Positions 27,091 through 36,717 of a stretch of DNA of 38,529 nt are shown one piece after another (positions within the stretch are counted from its first letter, which is position 1; each line of letters starts with the position of its first letter). Origin of the DNA: Variovorax sp. (GTDB taxonomy: Bacteria; Pseudomonadota; Gammaproteobacteria; Burkholderiales; Burkholderiaceae_C); assembly GCA_017744935.1 (NCBI GenBank), contig JAGIAI010000049.1, forward strand, positions 1 to 38,529, given 5' to 3'. The position numbers and the translations under genes were made by a program. A model generated the notes under the pieces. The model had not been told where the DNA came from. It did not search any database and saw only the letters and a program-made list of their open reading frames with translations.

Positions 27091-30000
27091 ATGACACAGG
27101 GCTCCATCCGCATTCGCGGCGCGCGTCAGCACAACCTCCAGAACCTCGATCTCGACATCCGGACCGGCCAGATGACGGTGGTCACCGGGCCGAGCGGCTC
27201 GGGCAAATCGAGCCTGGTGTTCGACACCCTCTACGCCGAAGGCCAGAGACGCTACGTCGAGACGTTCTCGGCCTATGCACGACAGTTTCTCGACCGCATG
27301 GACAAGCCGGCGGTCGACAAGGTCGAGGGCGTTCCGCCCGCCATCGCCATCGACCAGACGAACCCGGTGCGCTCTTCGCGCTCGACCGTCGGCACGATGA
27401 CCGAACTCAACGATCACCTGAAACTGCTCTTCGCGCGCGCGGCTCAGTTGTTCGACCGGGAGACCGCGCTGCCGGTGCGGCACGATTCGCCGGACTCGAT
27501 CTACGCCGAACTCGTCTCGCGCGCAGCCGCGGCAGGCGATCCGCGGGTGGTGGTTACCTTCCCGGTCGAACTGCCCGCGAGCACTTCGGCCGACGAGGTG
27601 ACGCAGTGGCTCTCCGCGAGCGGCTTCACGCGCGTCCAGGCTGAACGCGAAGTCGCGACGCCGACGGGCCCGCGCAAGGTGCTCGACGTCGTGGCGGACC
27701 GCTTCCGCATGGCCGGCGCCGAGCGCGCGCGCGTGGTCGAGGCGATCGAAGTCGCGCTCAAGCGTGGCAGCGGGCGGCTCACCGTCTACGCGCTGGCCGC
27801 GGAAGAGGGCAGCGAGCCCGAAGTCTGGAAGTTCTCGACCGGCCTGCATTGCCCCGAAAGCGACATCCGCTACACCGACCCCATCCCGTCGATGTTCTCG
27901 TTCAATTCGGCTGTCGGCGCGTGCGAGACCTGCCGCGGCTTCGGCCGCGTGATCGGCGTCGATCTCGGCCTCGTGATCCCGAACGACAAGCTCACGCTGC
28001 GCGCCGGCGCGATCAAGACCATCCAGACGCCCGCATGGAAAGAGGCGCAGGACGATCTGATGCGCCACGCGGAGGCGGCAGGCATTCCGCGCGACACGCC
28101 ATGGAACAAGCTCACCGACGAGCAAAAGCAGTGGGTCGTCGAAGGCACGCCCAATTACAAGGAAGGCAACTGGAGCAAGCAGTGGTACGGCATCCGCCGC
28201 TTCTTCGGCTACCTGGAGAGCAAGGCCTACAAGATGCACATCCGTGTGCTCTTGTCCAAGTACCGCAGCTACACGCCGTGCCCGACCTGCGCAGGTGCGC
28301 GGCTCAAGCTCGAAAGCCTGCTGTGGCGCATCGGCAGCAAGGAAGATGCGGATGCGGTGCTCGATCCTTCGAAGCGCTTCATGCCCAAGGGAGCGAAGTG
28401 GTCGCGCGCGCAACTCGAAGCGCTGCCCGGGCTGTGCCTGCACGACCTGATGCTGCTGCCCATCGAACGGCTTAGGCGTTTCTTCGACGGCATGGAGAGC
28501 CACGGCAACCAGACCAATGCGAGCGAAGGCGAGGTGCAGGCGCTCAAGCTGCTGTTCGAGGAAATCACGACGCGGCTGCGTTACCTGCATGACGTGGGCA
28601 TCGGCTATCTCACGCTCGACCGCCAGAGCCGCACGCTGAGCGGCGGCGAAGTGCAGCGCATCAACCTCACGACCGCGCTCGGCACCTCGCTGGTGAACAC
28701 GCTCTTCGTGCTCGACGAGCCCAGCATCGGCCTGCATCCGCGCGACATGAACCGCATCACCGAAGCGATGCTGCGCCTGCGCGATGCGGGCAACACGCTG
28801 GTGGTGGTCGAGCACGACCCGGCCGTGATGCTCGCGGCGGATCGCGTGATCGACATGGGGCCCGGCCCCGGCGTTCGCGGTGGTCGCGTGGTGTTCGATG
28901 GCACCACCAATGCGCTGCGCGACGCCGACACGCTGACCGGCCAATACCTCGGCGGCCGCAAGCAGATCGGCATGGGCTTCCGCCGCATGGTGAGCGAGAA
29001 CACGCCGCGCCTGATCCTCGAAGGGGTGCGCGAGCACAACCTGAAGGATGTGACGGTGGAGATCCCGCTGTCGCGCCTCGTCTGCATCACCGGCGTGAGC
29101 GGCTCGGGCAAGTCGACGCTGGTGCAGGACGTGCTCGCGCCGGCGCTGATGCGGCACTTCGGCAGGGCGACAGAATCGCCGGGCGCTCACGACCGGCTGC
29201 TGGGCGCCGACCATCTGAGCGACGTGGTGTTCGTCGACCAGTCGCCGATCGGCAAGACTGCACGCTCCAATCCCGCGAGCTATGTGGGCGCGTGGGATGC
29301 GATCCGGGAGATCTTCGCGACCGCCGCGCTGGCGCGGCAACGCGGCTATACCTCGTCGAAGTTCAGCTTCAACAGCGGCGACGGTCGCTGCCCGACCTGC
29401 GGCGGCTCGGGCTTCGAGCATGTGGAGATGCAGTTCCTCTCCGACGTGTACTTGCGCTGCCCGGACTGCGACGGCAAGCGTTATCGGCCGGAGATCCTTG
29501 AAGTCACCATCGAGCGCAAGGGTCGCACGATGAACGTGGCCGATGTGCTCGAACTCACCGTGGCCGAAGCGGCCGCTGCATTTGACGGCGATCGCGATGT
29601 GCTGCGCATGCTTCAGCCGATCGTCGATGTGGGCCTCGACTACGTGAAGCTCGGCCAGCCGGTGCCGACGCTGAGCGGCGGCGAAGCGCAGCGCCTGAAG
29701 CTCGCGGGCTTCCTGGCGGAAGCGGCCAAGAGCGGCAGCGCCAGCAAGCAGCCGCTGGCGCGCAAGGGCACGCTGTTTCTCTTCGACGAGCCGACGACCG
29801 GCCTGCACTTCGACGACATCGCGCGCCTGATGCGCGCGCTGCGCAAACTCCTCGATGCGGGGCACTCGCTGGTGGTGATCGAGCACAACCTCGACGTGAT
29901 CCGCGCGAGCGACTGGATCATCGACCTCGGACCTGAAGGTGGCGAGGGCGGCGGCCAGATCGTCGCGGTCGGCACGCCGGAGCAGGTGCGCGAGAACCGC

Positions 30001-32910
30001 GCTTCGCTGACCGGCGAGGCGCTGGCGGACTACGAACTCGCGATCGGCCCGGGTGCGTACAAGGTGGCCGAGCGCGCGGCACGCGAGTACGCCGCGCATG
30101 CGCAGCCAGTGCAGGGGCGCGATGCGATCCAGATCGTCAATGCGCGCGAGCACAACCTGAAGCACCTGTCGGTCGATATTCCACGCGGCAAGTTCAGCGT
30201 GGTGACCGGCGTGAGTGGATCGGGCAAGTCGACGCTGGCGTTCGACATCCTCTTCAATGAAGGGCAGCGGCGGTATCTCGAATCGCTCAATGCCTATGCG
30301 CGCAGCATCGTGCAGCCGGCGGGGCGGCCCGAGGTGGATGCGGTGTACGGCATTCCGCCGACGGTGGCGATCGAGCAGCGCCTGTCGCGAGGCGGGCGCA
30401 AGAGCACGGTGGGTACGACGACGGAGGTGTGGCATTTCCTGCGGCTGTTGTACGTCAAGCTCGGGGTGCAGCACTGCATCCACGACGGCGCGGCGGTGCA
30501 GCCGCAGACGCCGGACAGCATCGCGGCGCAGTTGCTGAAGAACTTCAAGGGGCAGCACGTCGGGCTGCTCGCGCCGCTGGTGACGAATCGCAAGGGCGTC
30601 TACACCGAGCTCGCCGACTGGGCGCGGCCGCGTGGGTACACGCATCTGCGGGTGGATGGCGAGTTCTTGCCGACGACCAACTTCCCGCGCATTGATCGCT
30701 TCAAGGAACACAGCATCGAGCTGCCGGTGGCGAGCCTCGATGTGCTGCCTTCGCAGGAGACTGAACTGCGGCAGGCACTCGCACGTGCGCTGGAGCACGG
30801 CAAGGGCGTGGTGCATGTGCTGAGCGATCTCACCGGGCTTCGCGGCGCGATGATGGCCGGTGCGCCGACCAACGGCATCGGGCGTGCGCATGTCTTCTCG
30901 ACCTTGCGCGCGTGTCCGGTGTGCAGCACCAGCTATGCGGAACTGGATCCGCGTCTGTTCTCGTACAACAGCAAGCACGGCTGGTGTCCTGATTGCGTGG
31001 GCACGGGCGTGAAGCTCACGAAGGAGCAGCGCAAGGTCTACGACGATTCGGTGATGGCCGACGACCAGAAGGGGCGCGAGCAGACCTTTGCGGAGCCTGA
31101 AGCCGAGGATGTGGGTGATGTGGCGTGCCCGAAGTGCGAGGGAACTCGGCTCAATGCGACGGCGCGTGCAGTGCTGTTCGGCGCTTCGGATGCGTCGGGC
31201 AACGGCGGCATCGGCATCACGCAGCTGGCGCGCATGAGCGTGAGCGACATTCGCGTGTGGTTCGAAGGCTTGCAGCTTGCGGGGCGTGAAGCGGAGATCG
31301 CGCGCGATCTGGTGCCTGAGATTCGCAGCCGCCTTGAATTCCTCGAAGAGGTGGGGCTCGGGTATCTGACGCTCGATCGCGGTGCGCCGACTTTGAGCGG
31401 CGGCGAGGCGCAGCGCATCCGGCTCGCGGCGCAGCTTGGCAGCAATCTGCAGGGTGTCTGCTACGTGCTCGACGAGCCGACGATCGGCCTGCATGCGCGC
31501 GACAACCAGATCCTGCTGGATGCGCTGCACAAGCTGGGCGACAAGGGCAACACGCTGGTGGTGGTGGAGCACGACGAGGACACGATCCGTCGCGCCGATC
31601 ACATCATCGACATCGGTCCGAGCGCCGGCAAGCGCGGTGGACGACTGGTGGCCGAAGGCACGGTGGCCGAGATCCAGGCGGCGAACGATTCGCAGACGGG
31701 GCGCTACTTGCGCGATGCGATCAAGCATCCGTTGCAGGCACGGCGGCCTGTACCGTCGCCGGAGCCGGGTGCGCCAGACTGGCTGACGGTGCGTGGTGCC
31801 GATATGCACAACCTTCAGGATGTGACGGTGTCGCTGCCGCTGAAGCGACTGGTGGCCGTCACGGGCGTGAGCGGTTCGGGCAAGTCGACGCTGGCGCGCG
31901 ACGTGTTGCTGGCGAATGTGCACGCGGTGGTGGTGCAACGCATGACGAAGGCGGGGCGCGATTCGGATGCGGCGGGCAAGCGGCCGGCGTGGGCCGGCTG
32001 CAGGGCAGTGGAGGGCTACGAGACGATCGATCGCGTGCTCGAGGTCGACCAGACGCCGATCGGGAAGACGCCGCGCAGTTGCCCGGCGACCTACATCGGG
32101 TTCTGGGACACGATCCGCAAGCTGTTCGCGGACACGCTGGAGGCGAAGGCGCGCGGGTATGGGCCGGCACGCTTCAGTTTCAACACGGGTGAGGGGCGTT
32201 GTCCGGGTTGTGATGGCGCAGGCGTTCGCACGATCGAGATGAGTTTCCTGCCTGATGTGAAGGTACCGTGCGAGGTATGCCATGGGGCGCGCTTCAATCC
32301 TGAAACGCTGGCGGTGAGCTGGCGTGGCAAGAGCATCGGTGATGTGTTGCAGATGGAGGTGGACGAGGCGGTGGAATTCTTTGCCTCGATGCCGAACATC
32401 AGTCACCCTTTGCAGTTGCTGAAGGATGTGGGGCTGGGGTATCTGACGCTGGGGCAGCCTTCGCCGACGTTGTCGGGCGGGGAGGCGCAGCGGATCAAGC
32501 TGGTGACGGAGTTGAGCAAGGTGCGCGACGACGTGACGCGGCGGGGGAACAAGACGCCGCATACGCTCTATGTGCTCGACGAGCCCACTGTGGGGTTGCA
32601 CATGGCGGACGTTGAGAAGCTTATTCATGTGCTGCATCGGCTGGTGAATGGCGGGCACAGCGTGGTGGTGATCGAGCACGATCTCGATGTGATCGCGGAG
32701 GCGGATTGGCTGATCGATCTCGGGCCCGAGGGCGGGAGTGCGGGTGGGCGGATCGTGGCTGCTGCGCCGCCTGAAGAGGTTGTGGCGCTGGGGACGCATA
32801 CCGGTGTGGCTCTCGCGCCTGTGTTGGCTCGGGCGGCGCGGTCTTCCGGCGTTGTTGTGTCGTTGCCTGTTCAGGATCTGGCCGCTGAAGGGTTGCGCAA
32901 GGAGGCCTGA
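27091..32910 (+). CDS. Tandem-fused double UvrA-like excinuclease subunit, 1939 residues
   Basis: Two complete UvrA copies in one chain, about twice the usual ~940 residues. There are four ABC ATPase modules. Walker A loops (GxSGSGKS) begin at residues 33, 668, 1040 and 1592. LSGGE signatures begin at 516, 861, 1435 and 1794, and each has a DEP Walker B. The second copy begins near residue 1013 after a linker. The zinc modules of both second ATPases are complete (CPTC...CPDC and CPGC...CEVC). In the first copy the first knuckle is degenerate (CPES for CPXC), and in the second copy the insertion after CPDCVGTGV is much shorter than in E. coli UvrA. It probably binds damaged DNA; whether it serves UvrABC repair or another task is open. 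ATG 27064 is an alternative start. Confidence 0.93.
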   Translation: MTQGSIRIRGARQHNLQNLDLDIRTGQMTVVTGPSGSGKSSLVFDTLYAEGQRRYVETFSAYARQFLDRMDKPAVDKVEGVPPAIAIDQTNPVRSSRSTVGTMTELNDHLKLLFARAAQLFDRETALPVRHDSPDSIYAELVSRAAAAGDPRVVVTFPVELPASTSADEVTQWLSASGFTRVQAEREVATPTGPRKVLDVVADRFRMAGAERARVVEAIEVALKRGSGRLTVYALAAEEGSEPEVWKFSTGLHCPESDIRYTDPIPSMFSFNSAVGACETCRGFGRVIGVDLGLVIPNDKLTLRAGAIKTIQTPAWKEAQDDLMRHAEAAGIPRDTPWNKLTDEQKQWVVEGTPNYKEGNWSKQWYGIRRFFGYLESKAYKMHIRVLLSKYRSYTPCPTCAGARLKLESLLWRIGSKEDADAVLDPSKRFMPKGAKWSRAQLEALPGLCLHDLMLLPIERLRRFFDGMESHGNQTNASEGEVQALKLLFEEITTRLRYLHDVGIGYLTLDRQSRTLSGGEVQRINLTTALGTSLVNTLFVLDEPSIGLHPRDMNRITEAMLRLRDAGNTLVVVEHDPAVMLAADRVIDMGPGPGVRGGRVVFDGTTNALRDADTLTGQYLGGRKQIGMGFRRMVSENTPRLILEGVREHNLKDVTVEIPLSRLVCITGVSGSGKSTLVQDVLAPALMRHFGRATESPGAHDRLLGADHLSDVVFVDQSPIGKTARSNPASYVGAWDAIREIFATAALARQRGYTSSKFSFNSGDGRCPTCGGSGFEHVEMQFLSDVYLRCPDCDGKRYRPEILEVTIERKGRTMNVADVLELTVAEAAAAFDGDRDVLRMLQPIVDVGLDYVKLGQPVPTLSGGEAQRLKLAGFLAEAAKSGSASKQPLARKGTLFLFDEPTTGLHFDDIARLMRALRKLLDAGHSLVVIEHNLDVIRASDWIIDLGPEGGEGGGQIVAVGTPEQVRENRASLTGEALADYELAIGPGAYKVAERAAREYAAHAQPVQGRDAIQIVNAREHNLKHLSVDIPRGKFSVVTGVSGSGKSTLAFDILFNEGQRRYLESLNAYARSIVQPAGRPEVDAVYGIPPTVAIEQRLSRGGRKSTVGTTTEVWHFLRLLYVKLGVQHCIHDGAAVQPQTPDSIAAQLLKNFKGQHVGLLAPLVTNRKGVYTELADWARPRGYTHLRVDGEFLPTTNFPRIDRFKEHSIELPVASLDVLPSQETELRQALARALEHGKGVVHVLSDLTGLRGAMMAGAPTNGIGRAHVFSTLRACPVCSTSYAELDPRLFSYNSKHGWCPDCVGTGVKLTKEQRKVYDDSVMADDQKGREQTFAEPEAEDVGDVACPKCEGTRLNATARAVLFGASDASGNGGIGITQLARMSVSDIRVWFEGLQLAGREAEIARDLVPEIRSRLEFLEEVGLGYLTLDRGAPTLSGGEAQRIRLAAQLGSNLQGVCYVLDEPTIGLHARDNQILLDALHKLGDKGNTLVVVEHDEDTIRRADHIIDIGPSAGKRGGRLVAEGTVAEIQAANDSQTGRYLRDAIKHPLQARRPVPSPEPGAPDWLTVRGADMHNLQDVTVSLPLKRLVAVTGVSGSGKSTLARDVLLANVHAVVVQRMTKAGRDSDAAGKRPAWAGCRAVEGYETIDRVLEVDQTPIGKTPRSCPATYIGFWDTIRKLFADTLEAKARGYGPARFSFNTGEGRCPGCDGAGVRTIEMSFLPDVKVPCEVCHGARFNPETLAVSWRGKSIGDVLQMEVDEAVEFFASMPNISHPLQLLKDVGLGYLTLGQPSPTLSGGEAQRIKLVTELSKVRDDVTRRGNKTPHTLYVLDEPTVGLHMADVEKLIHVLHRLVNGGHSVVVIEHDLDVIAEADWLIDLGPEGGSAGGRIVAAAPPEEVVALGTHTGVALAPVLARAARSSGVVVSLPVQDLAAEGLRKEA

Positions 32911-32977
32911 GTCCGCTTTCTTTGGGGCGTCGGGGTCTTTTGCGGGTACTGCCTTTGTTGGCGGAGTACGCTTGGGG

Positions 32978-34024
32978 ATGCTTACCGTCTTCAATGACCT
33001 CCATACCGTTCATCACGGCAAGGTGGAGATGTTTCGCGGGCAGTTGGTGCCATGTTTTGAAGTGCCGGCTCGTGCGGACTATGTGCTGCGGGAACTGCAG
33101 GAGCGCAATCTGGGGCCGATCGAGTCGCCCGTGGCGTTCGAGGATGCGGTGTTGGCGCGGGTTCATTCGCAGCGCTATCTCGACTTTCTCTCGACCGCAT
33201 GGGACGAGTGGGTTGCACTCGATCCCGCCAATGTGGATCGCGATGCACTGCCTTCGTATTGGCCGATTCGTACTTTCCGCTCCGATGTGCTGCCTGCGAG
33301 TTTTCCTGCGCGTATGGGGTTGTTCTCGTATGACGCTGGTACGCCGCTGACTGCTGGCACATGGCAGGCCGCGCGAGCGGGCGCCTTCTGCGCATTGACG
33401 GCCGCGGCGCGGGTGCTGCGCGGAGAGCGCGCCGCTTTCGCGCTGACACGGCCTCCCGGCCACCATGCGGGTGCGGATTTCTTCGGGGGCTATTGCTTTC
33501 TCAACAACGCTGCGATCGCCGCGCAGGCACTGCGCGACGCGGACGTGGAGCGCGTTGCGGTGCTCGATATCGACTATCACCATGGCAACGGCACGCAAGC
33601 GATCTTCTATGACCGCGCCGATGTGCAGTTCACCAGCATTCATGGCGATCCGCACACCGAATATCCGTACTACCTGGGCTATGCCGATGAGCGTGGCGAG
33701 GGTGATGGCCTGGGCTTCAACCGCAACATTCCACTGCCGCGCGGCACGGGCTTCGAGAAGTGGCGCGAGGCGCTGAGGGATGCCCTGCGCGGGATCGCCG
33801 GGTTCAAGCCCGGGGCGCTTGTCGTGTCGCTTGGTCTCGACACGTTCGAGGGCGATCCGATCGCTGGGTTCACGTTGGCCACACCCGACTATCTGCGCCT
33901 CGGTGAAGACCTCGCGCGGGCCGGGCTGCCGACCGTGTTCGTCTTCGAGGGCGGGTATGCGGTGGCCGAGGTCGGAGCGAATGCGGTGAACGTGCTCGAC
34001 GGGTTCATGCAGCATGCCGGCTGA
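32978..34024 (+). CDS. Histone deacetylase/acetylpolyamine amidohydrolase family protein
   Basis: A 348-residue zinc amidohydrolase. RPPGHHAG gives the paired active-site histidines (162–163). DIDYHHGNGTQ gives the zinc ligands Asp199 and His201, and Asp288 in GLDTFEGDP is the third ligand. EGGYA near the C-terminus completes the active site. Bacterial members deacetylate polyamines or small amides; some act on acetylated proteins. ATG 32978 gives the usual N-terminus MLTVFNDLHTVHH. It starts 67 bases after uvrA in the same direction. Which acetylated substrate it uses is not visible. Confidence 0.93.
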   Translation: MLTVFNDLHTVHHGKVEMFRGQLVPCFEVPARADYVLRELQERNLGPIESPVAFEDAVLARVHSQRYLDFLSTAWDEWVALDPANVDRDALPSYWPIRTFRSDVLPASFPARMGLFSYDAGTPLTAGTWQAARAGAFCALTAAARVLRGERAAFALTRPPGHHAGADFFGGYCFLNNAAIAAQALRDADVERVAVLDIDYHHGNGTQAIFYDRADVQFTSIHGDPHTEYPYYLGYADERGEGDGLGFNRNIPLPRGTGFEKWREALRDALRGIAGFKPGALVVSLGLDTFEGDPIAGFTLATPDYLRLGEDLARAGLPTVFVFEGGYAVAEVGANAVNVLDGFMQHAG

Positions 34025-34041
34025 ATGAAAGCCCAATGAAG

Positions 34042-34065
34042 AAAGCCCCGCATCGCGGGGCTTTT
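34042..34065. terminator. Bidirectional rho-independent terminator
   Basis: AAAGCCCCG and CGGGGCTTTT form a strong GC stem with A-run and T-run flanks, so it works in both directions. It lies between the convergent amidohydrolase gene (stop 34024) and dctP (stop 34085). Confidence 0.9.
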
Positions 34066-34084
34066 GCCTGGGTGAGCGGGCGTG

Positions 34085-35119
34085 TTATTTCGAGCGCGCT
34101 GCGATGGCCTGCTCGGCCTTGGTCACGAGGTCGTTGCCGACAGTCGGCTTCCACTTGTTGTAGACGGGGCGTGTGGCCTTGATGAACGCGTCGCGCTCTG
34201 CCGGCGTCAGGTTGGTCACGGTCACGCCCATGGCGGCGATGTCCTTGAGGACGGGCTTGTCGGCTTCGACGAGTCCCTTGCGGGCAAGTGCGATGTTCTG
34301 CTTGCCTGCGTCGATGGCGGCCTGGCGAACGATGGCCTGGTCGGCCGGGGTCCAGGAGGACCACACTTCCTTGTTGACGACGAACACGAGCGGGTCGCAG
34401 ACGTAGCCCCAGGTGGTGACGAACTTCTGGCCGACGGTGTGCATCTTGAGCACGGTGAAGAGGAAGAGCGGGTTCTCCTGGCCGTCGACTGCGCCGCTGG
34501 CGAGTGCGGGCTGTGCGTCGGCCCAGCTCATCTGGGTTGGGTTGGCCCCGAGGGCGGTGAAGGTGTCGGAGAAGATGGGCGAGCCGACGACTCGGATCTT
34601 CATGCCCTTGAGGTCGTCGGGCGACTTGATGGGCTTCTTGGAGTTGGTGATTTCGCGGAAGCCGTTTTCGCCCCACGCGAGGGGCACGACGCCGGCCTTC
34701 TCCAGGGTGGCGAACATTTCCTTGCCGACTGCCCCTTGGGTGAGGGTGTCGACGGCGGTGTAGTCGGGCATCAGGAAGGGCATCGAGAACAGGTTCAACT
34801 GCTTGACCTGCGGCGACCAGTTGATGGTGGAGCCGACGGCCATGTCGATGACGCCTTGGCGCAGTGCGCTGAATTCGCGGGTCTGGTCGCCCTGGATGAG
34901 CGAGACGCCAGGGTAGAGCTTGATGTTGATGCGGCCTTGCGTGCGTTCCTTGACGAGGTCGGCCCAGATGCGGCCTGCTTCACCCCACGGGGTCGGGGGG
35001 CCGAGCACGAGGGACATCTTGTATTCGGCCTTGTAGTTCTGGGCGGTGGCGCTGACGGAGAAGCCGCCCATAGCGGCTGCTACGGCCAGGAGGCCGATGA
35101 GGGAACGACGGAACTTCAT
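34085..35119 (-). CDS. TRAP transporter solute-binding protein DctP-like
   Basis: The periplasmic receptor of a tripartite TRAP transporter, 344 residues. The signal peptide is MKFRRSLIGLLAVAAAMGG to about SATA. The mature part shows the DctP fold: YPGVSLIQGDQTREFSALRQG, SMPFLMPDY, KGMKIRVVGSPIFSDTFTALG with the conserved arginine that salt-bridges the ligand carboxylate, and ASGAVDGQENPLF. A carboxylate ligand is expected. AAGGAGAC precedes the ATG. It is separated from dctM by 299 bases that carry a long hairpin, so its level may be set apart from the membrane subunits. Confidence 0.94.
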   Translation of the reverse strand: MKFRRSLIGLLAVAAAMGGFSVSATAQNYKAEYKMSLVLGPPTPWGEAGRIWADLVKERTQGRINIKLYPGVSLIQGDQTREFSALRQGVIDMAVGSTINWSPQVKQLNLFSMPFLMPDYTAVDTLTQGAVGKEMFATLEKAGVVPLAWGENGFREITNSKKPIKSPDDLKGMKIRVVGSPIFSDTFTALGANPTQMSWADAQPALASGAVDGQENPLFLFTVLKMHTVGQKFVTTWGYVCDPLVFVVNKEVWSSWTPADQAIVRQAAIDAGKQNIALARKGLVEADKPVLKDIAAMGVTVTNLTPAERDAFIKATRPVYNKWKPTVGNDLVTKAEQAIAARSK

Positions 35120-35178
35120 GGGTTGGGTCTCCTTGGGTTAGCTGGGTTGGCTTTGGTGTTGGGTGTTGGTGGGGGGCC

Positions 35179-35365
35179 GCCCGGGTTGCGGTGCGGCGCT
35201 GCGGGCTTCACTACGCCGGCCGCTTCGCGGCTGCCCTGCGGTGCTCGGCTTTCGCGGGGTCTCGCGCAAACTCGCTTCGCTCAAACATGCGCGAGCCCTG
35301 ATCCGCGAAAGCCTGCGCTCCTCGGCGGCGTAGAGGCGCCCGCAGCGCCGCACCGCAACCCGGGC
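35179..35365. repeat. Long intercistronic hairpin between dctM and dctP
   Basis: A perfect 28-bp inverted repeat (35179–35206 with 35338–35365) encloses further stems: 35212–35218 with 35326–35332, 35247–35257 with 35303–35313 (11 bp), and 35261–35268 with 35288–35295 (8 bp). The terminal loop is 19 bases. The arms stay aligned, so the whole ~187 bases can fold into one rod with internal loops. It has no T-run. It may protect or insulate the dctP mRNA, or be a dispersed repeat. Confidence 0.85.
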
Positions 35366-35418
35366 TCCGCTGTGCACGAGGGGTCTGCTCGTCTTCGACT
35401 TCGCGGGTTGCTTTGCCA

Positions 35419-36717
35419 TCAGTAGCCCAGGGCGTGGGGGAGCCAAAGCGCCAACCCCGGCCAGATGATCACAGCCACCATCACGAGGAACATCGCGAAC
35501 AGCATCCATCCGACCCACCGCACGGTTTCTTCCATCCGCACGTTGGCAATGCGGCAGGAGACCATCAGGTTCACGGCCAGCGGCGGAGTGAACTGCCCGA
35601 GCGCGACCTTGAGCGTGAGGATCACGCCGAACCACACCGGGTCCCACTTGTAGTGCTGCACGATCGGCCACAGCAGCGGCACGAAGATCAGGAAGATCGA
35701 CACGCCGTCGAGGAACATGCCGACGGTGATGAGCAGGAGGATCAGCAGCGACAGCACGCCGTACTCGCCGAGCCCCGAATTGACGATTGCGCGGGTGACC
35801 GGGTCGATCACGCCCAGCGTCGAGAGCGAATACGCAAAGATGCCCGCGAGCGACACCACCAGCAGGATCACCGCCGAGAGTTCGCCTGATTCGCGCAGGA
35901 TCGCGAAGAGGTCGCGGACCTTGATCGTGCGATGGATCGCCATGCCGACGAAGAGACCGTAGAACACCGCCACCACAGCGGCTTCGGTCGGCGTGAAGAG
36001 GCCGGCGCGCATGCCGCCGAGGATGAGCACCGGCGCGGCGAGCCCCCATGTTGCTTCGCGGAAGCTCTTCCAGAAAGGCGGCCGCGGCAGGCTGGATTCG
36101 AGTGCGCCCATCTTGTGCTTGCGCGCGAGCCACACGGCCGGAACGATCAGCGCGATGCCCGCGAGGATGCCGGGCACCATGCCGGCAGCAAAGAGTGCCG
36201 GCACCGATGCGCCCGGCACGAGCACCGAATACACGATGAACGCCACCGAGGGCGGGATCAGGATGTCCGTCGCGGCTGCTGCACCGACCACACTGGCCGA
36301 ATAGGCGTCGGGATAGCCCGCGCGCGACATCGCCGCGATCATCACCGCGCCGACCGCCGCCGCGTTGGCCGGACCGGAGCCCGAAATGCCGCCGAGGAAC
36401 ATCGCGACCACGATCGCCACCAGCGGCAGCATGCCGGGCCCGCGCCCGACGATCGCGATCGCGAAATTGACCAGCCGAAGCGCAACGCCGGAGCGATCGA
36501 AGATCGAGCCCACGAGCACGAACATCGGGATCGCGAGCAGCGGGTACTTGCCAAGGCCGGCATAGAAGTTCTGCGGCACCGCCAGCAGGCCGAACCATTG
36601 CGCATCGCCATTCGCCAGTGCGATGCAGGCCGCGCCCGCGAGGCCGAGCGCCGCGCCGATCGGCACGCCGACCAGCATCATCACGATGAAGGCGACAAAG
36701 AGGAGCGTCGGGATCAT
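35419..36717 (-). CDS. TRAP transporter large permease subunit DctM-like
   Basis: A 432-residue membrane protein, the sodium-coupled transport subunit of the DctM family. It starts MIPTLLFVAFIVMMLVGVPIG. Typical segments follow: FVLVGSIFDRSGVALRLVNF, MFLGGISGSGPANAAAVG, AASVVGAAAATDILIPPSVAF-like with PPS, and the C-terminal FTPPLAVNLMVSC. About twelve hydrophobic stretches are visible. Its ATG overlaps the dctQ stop by 4 bases (ATGA), so the two membrane subunits are coupled. Length is normal. Confidence 0.95.
   Translation of the reverse strand: MIPTLLFVAFIVMMLVGVPIGAALGLAGAACIALANGDAQWFGLLAVPQNFYAGLGKYPLLAIPMFVLVGSIFDRSGVALRLVNFAIAIVGRGPGMLPLVAIVVAMFLGGISGSGPANAAAVGAVMIAAMSRAGYPDAYSASVVGAAAATDILIPPSVAFIVYSVLVPGASVPALFAAGMVPGILAGIALIVPAVWLARKHKMGALESSLPRPPFWKSFREATWGLAAPVLILGGMRAGLFTPTEAAVVAVFYGLFVGMAIHRTIKVRDLFAILRESGELSAVILLVVSLAGIFAYSLSTLGVIDPVTRAIVNSGLGEYGVLSLLILLLITVGMFLDGVSIFLIFVPLLWPIVQHYKWDPVWFGVILTLKVALGQFTPPLAVNLMVSCRIANVRMEETVRWVGWMLFAMFLVMVAVIIWPGLALWLPHALGY

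Noticed and set aside
27013..32994. A minus-strand open frame of about 1990 codons opposite the double uvrA gene
   Set aside because: Its translation is rich in Arg, His, Ala and Gln with no domain, as expected for the antisense of a high-GC gene; the plus strand has all UvrA motifs.
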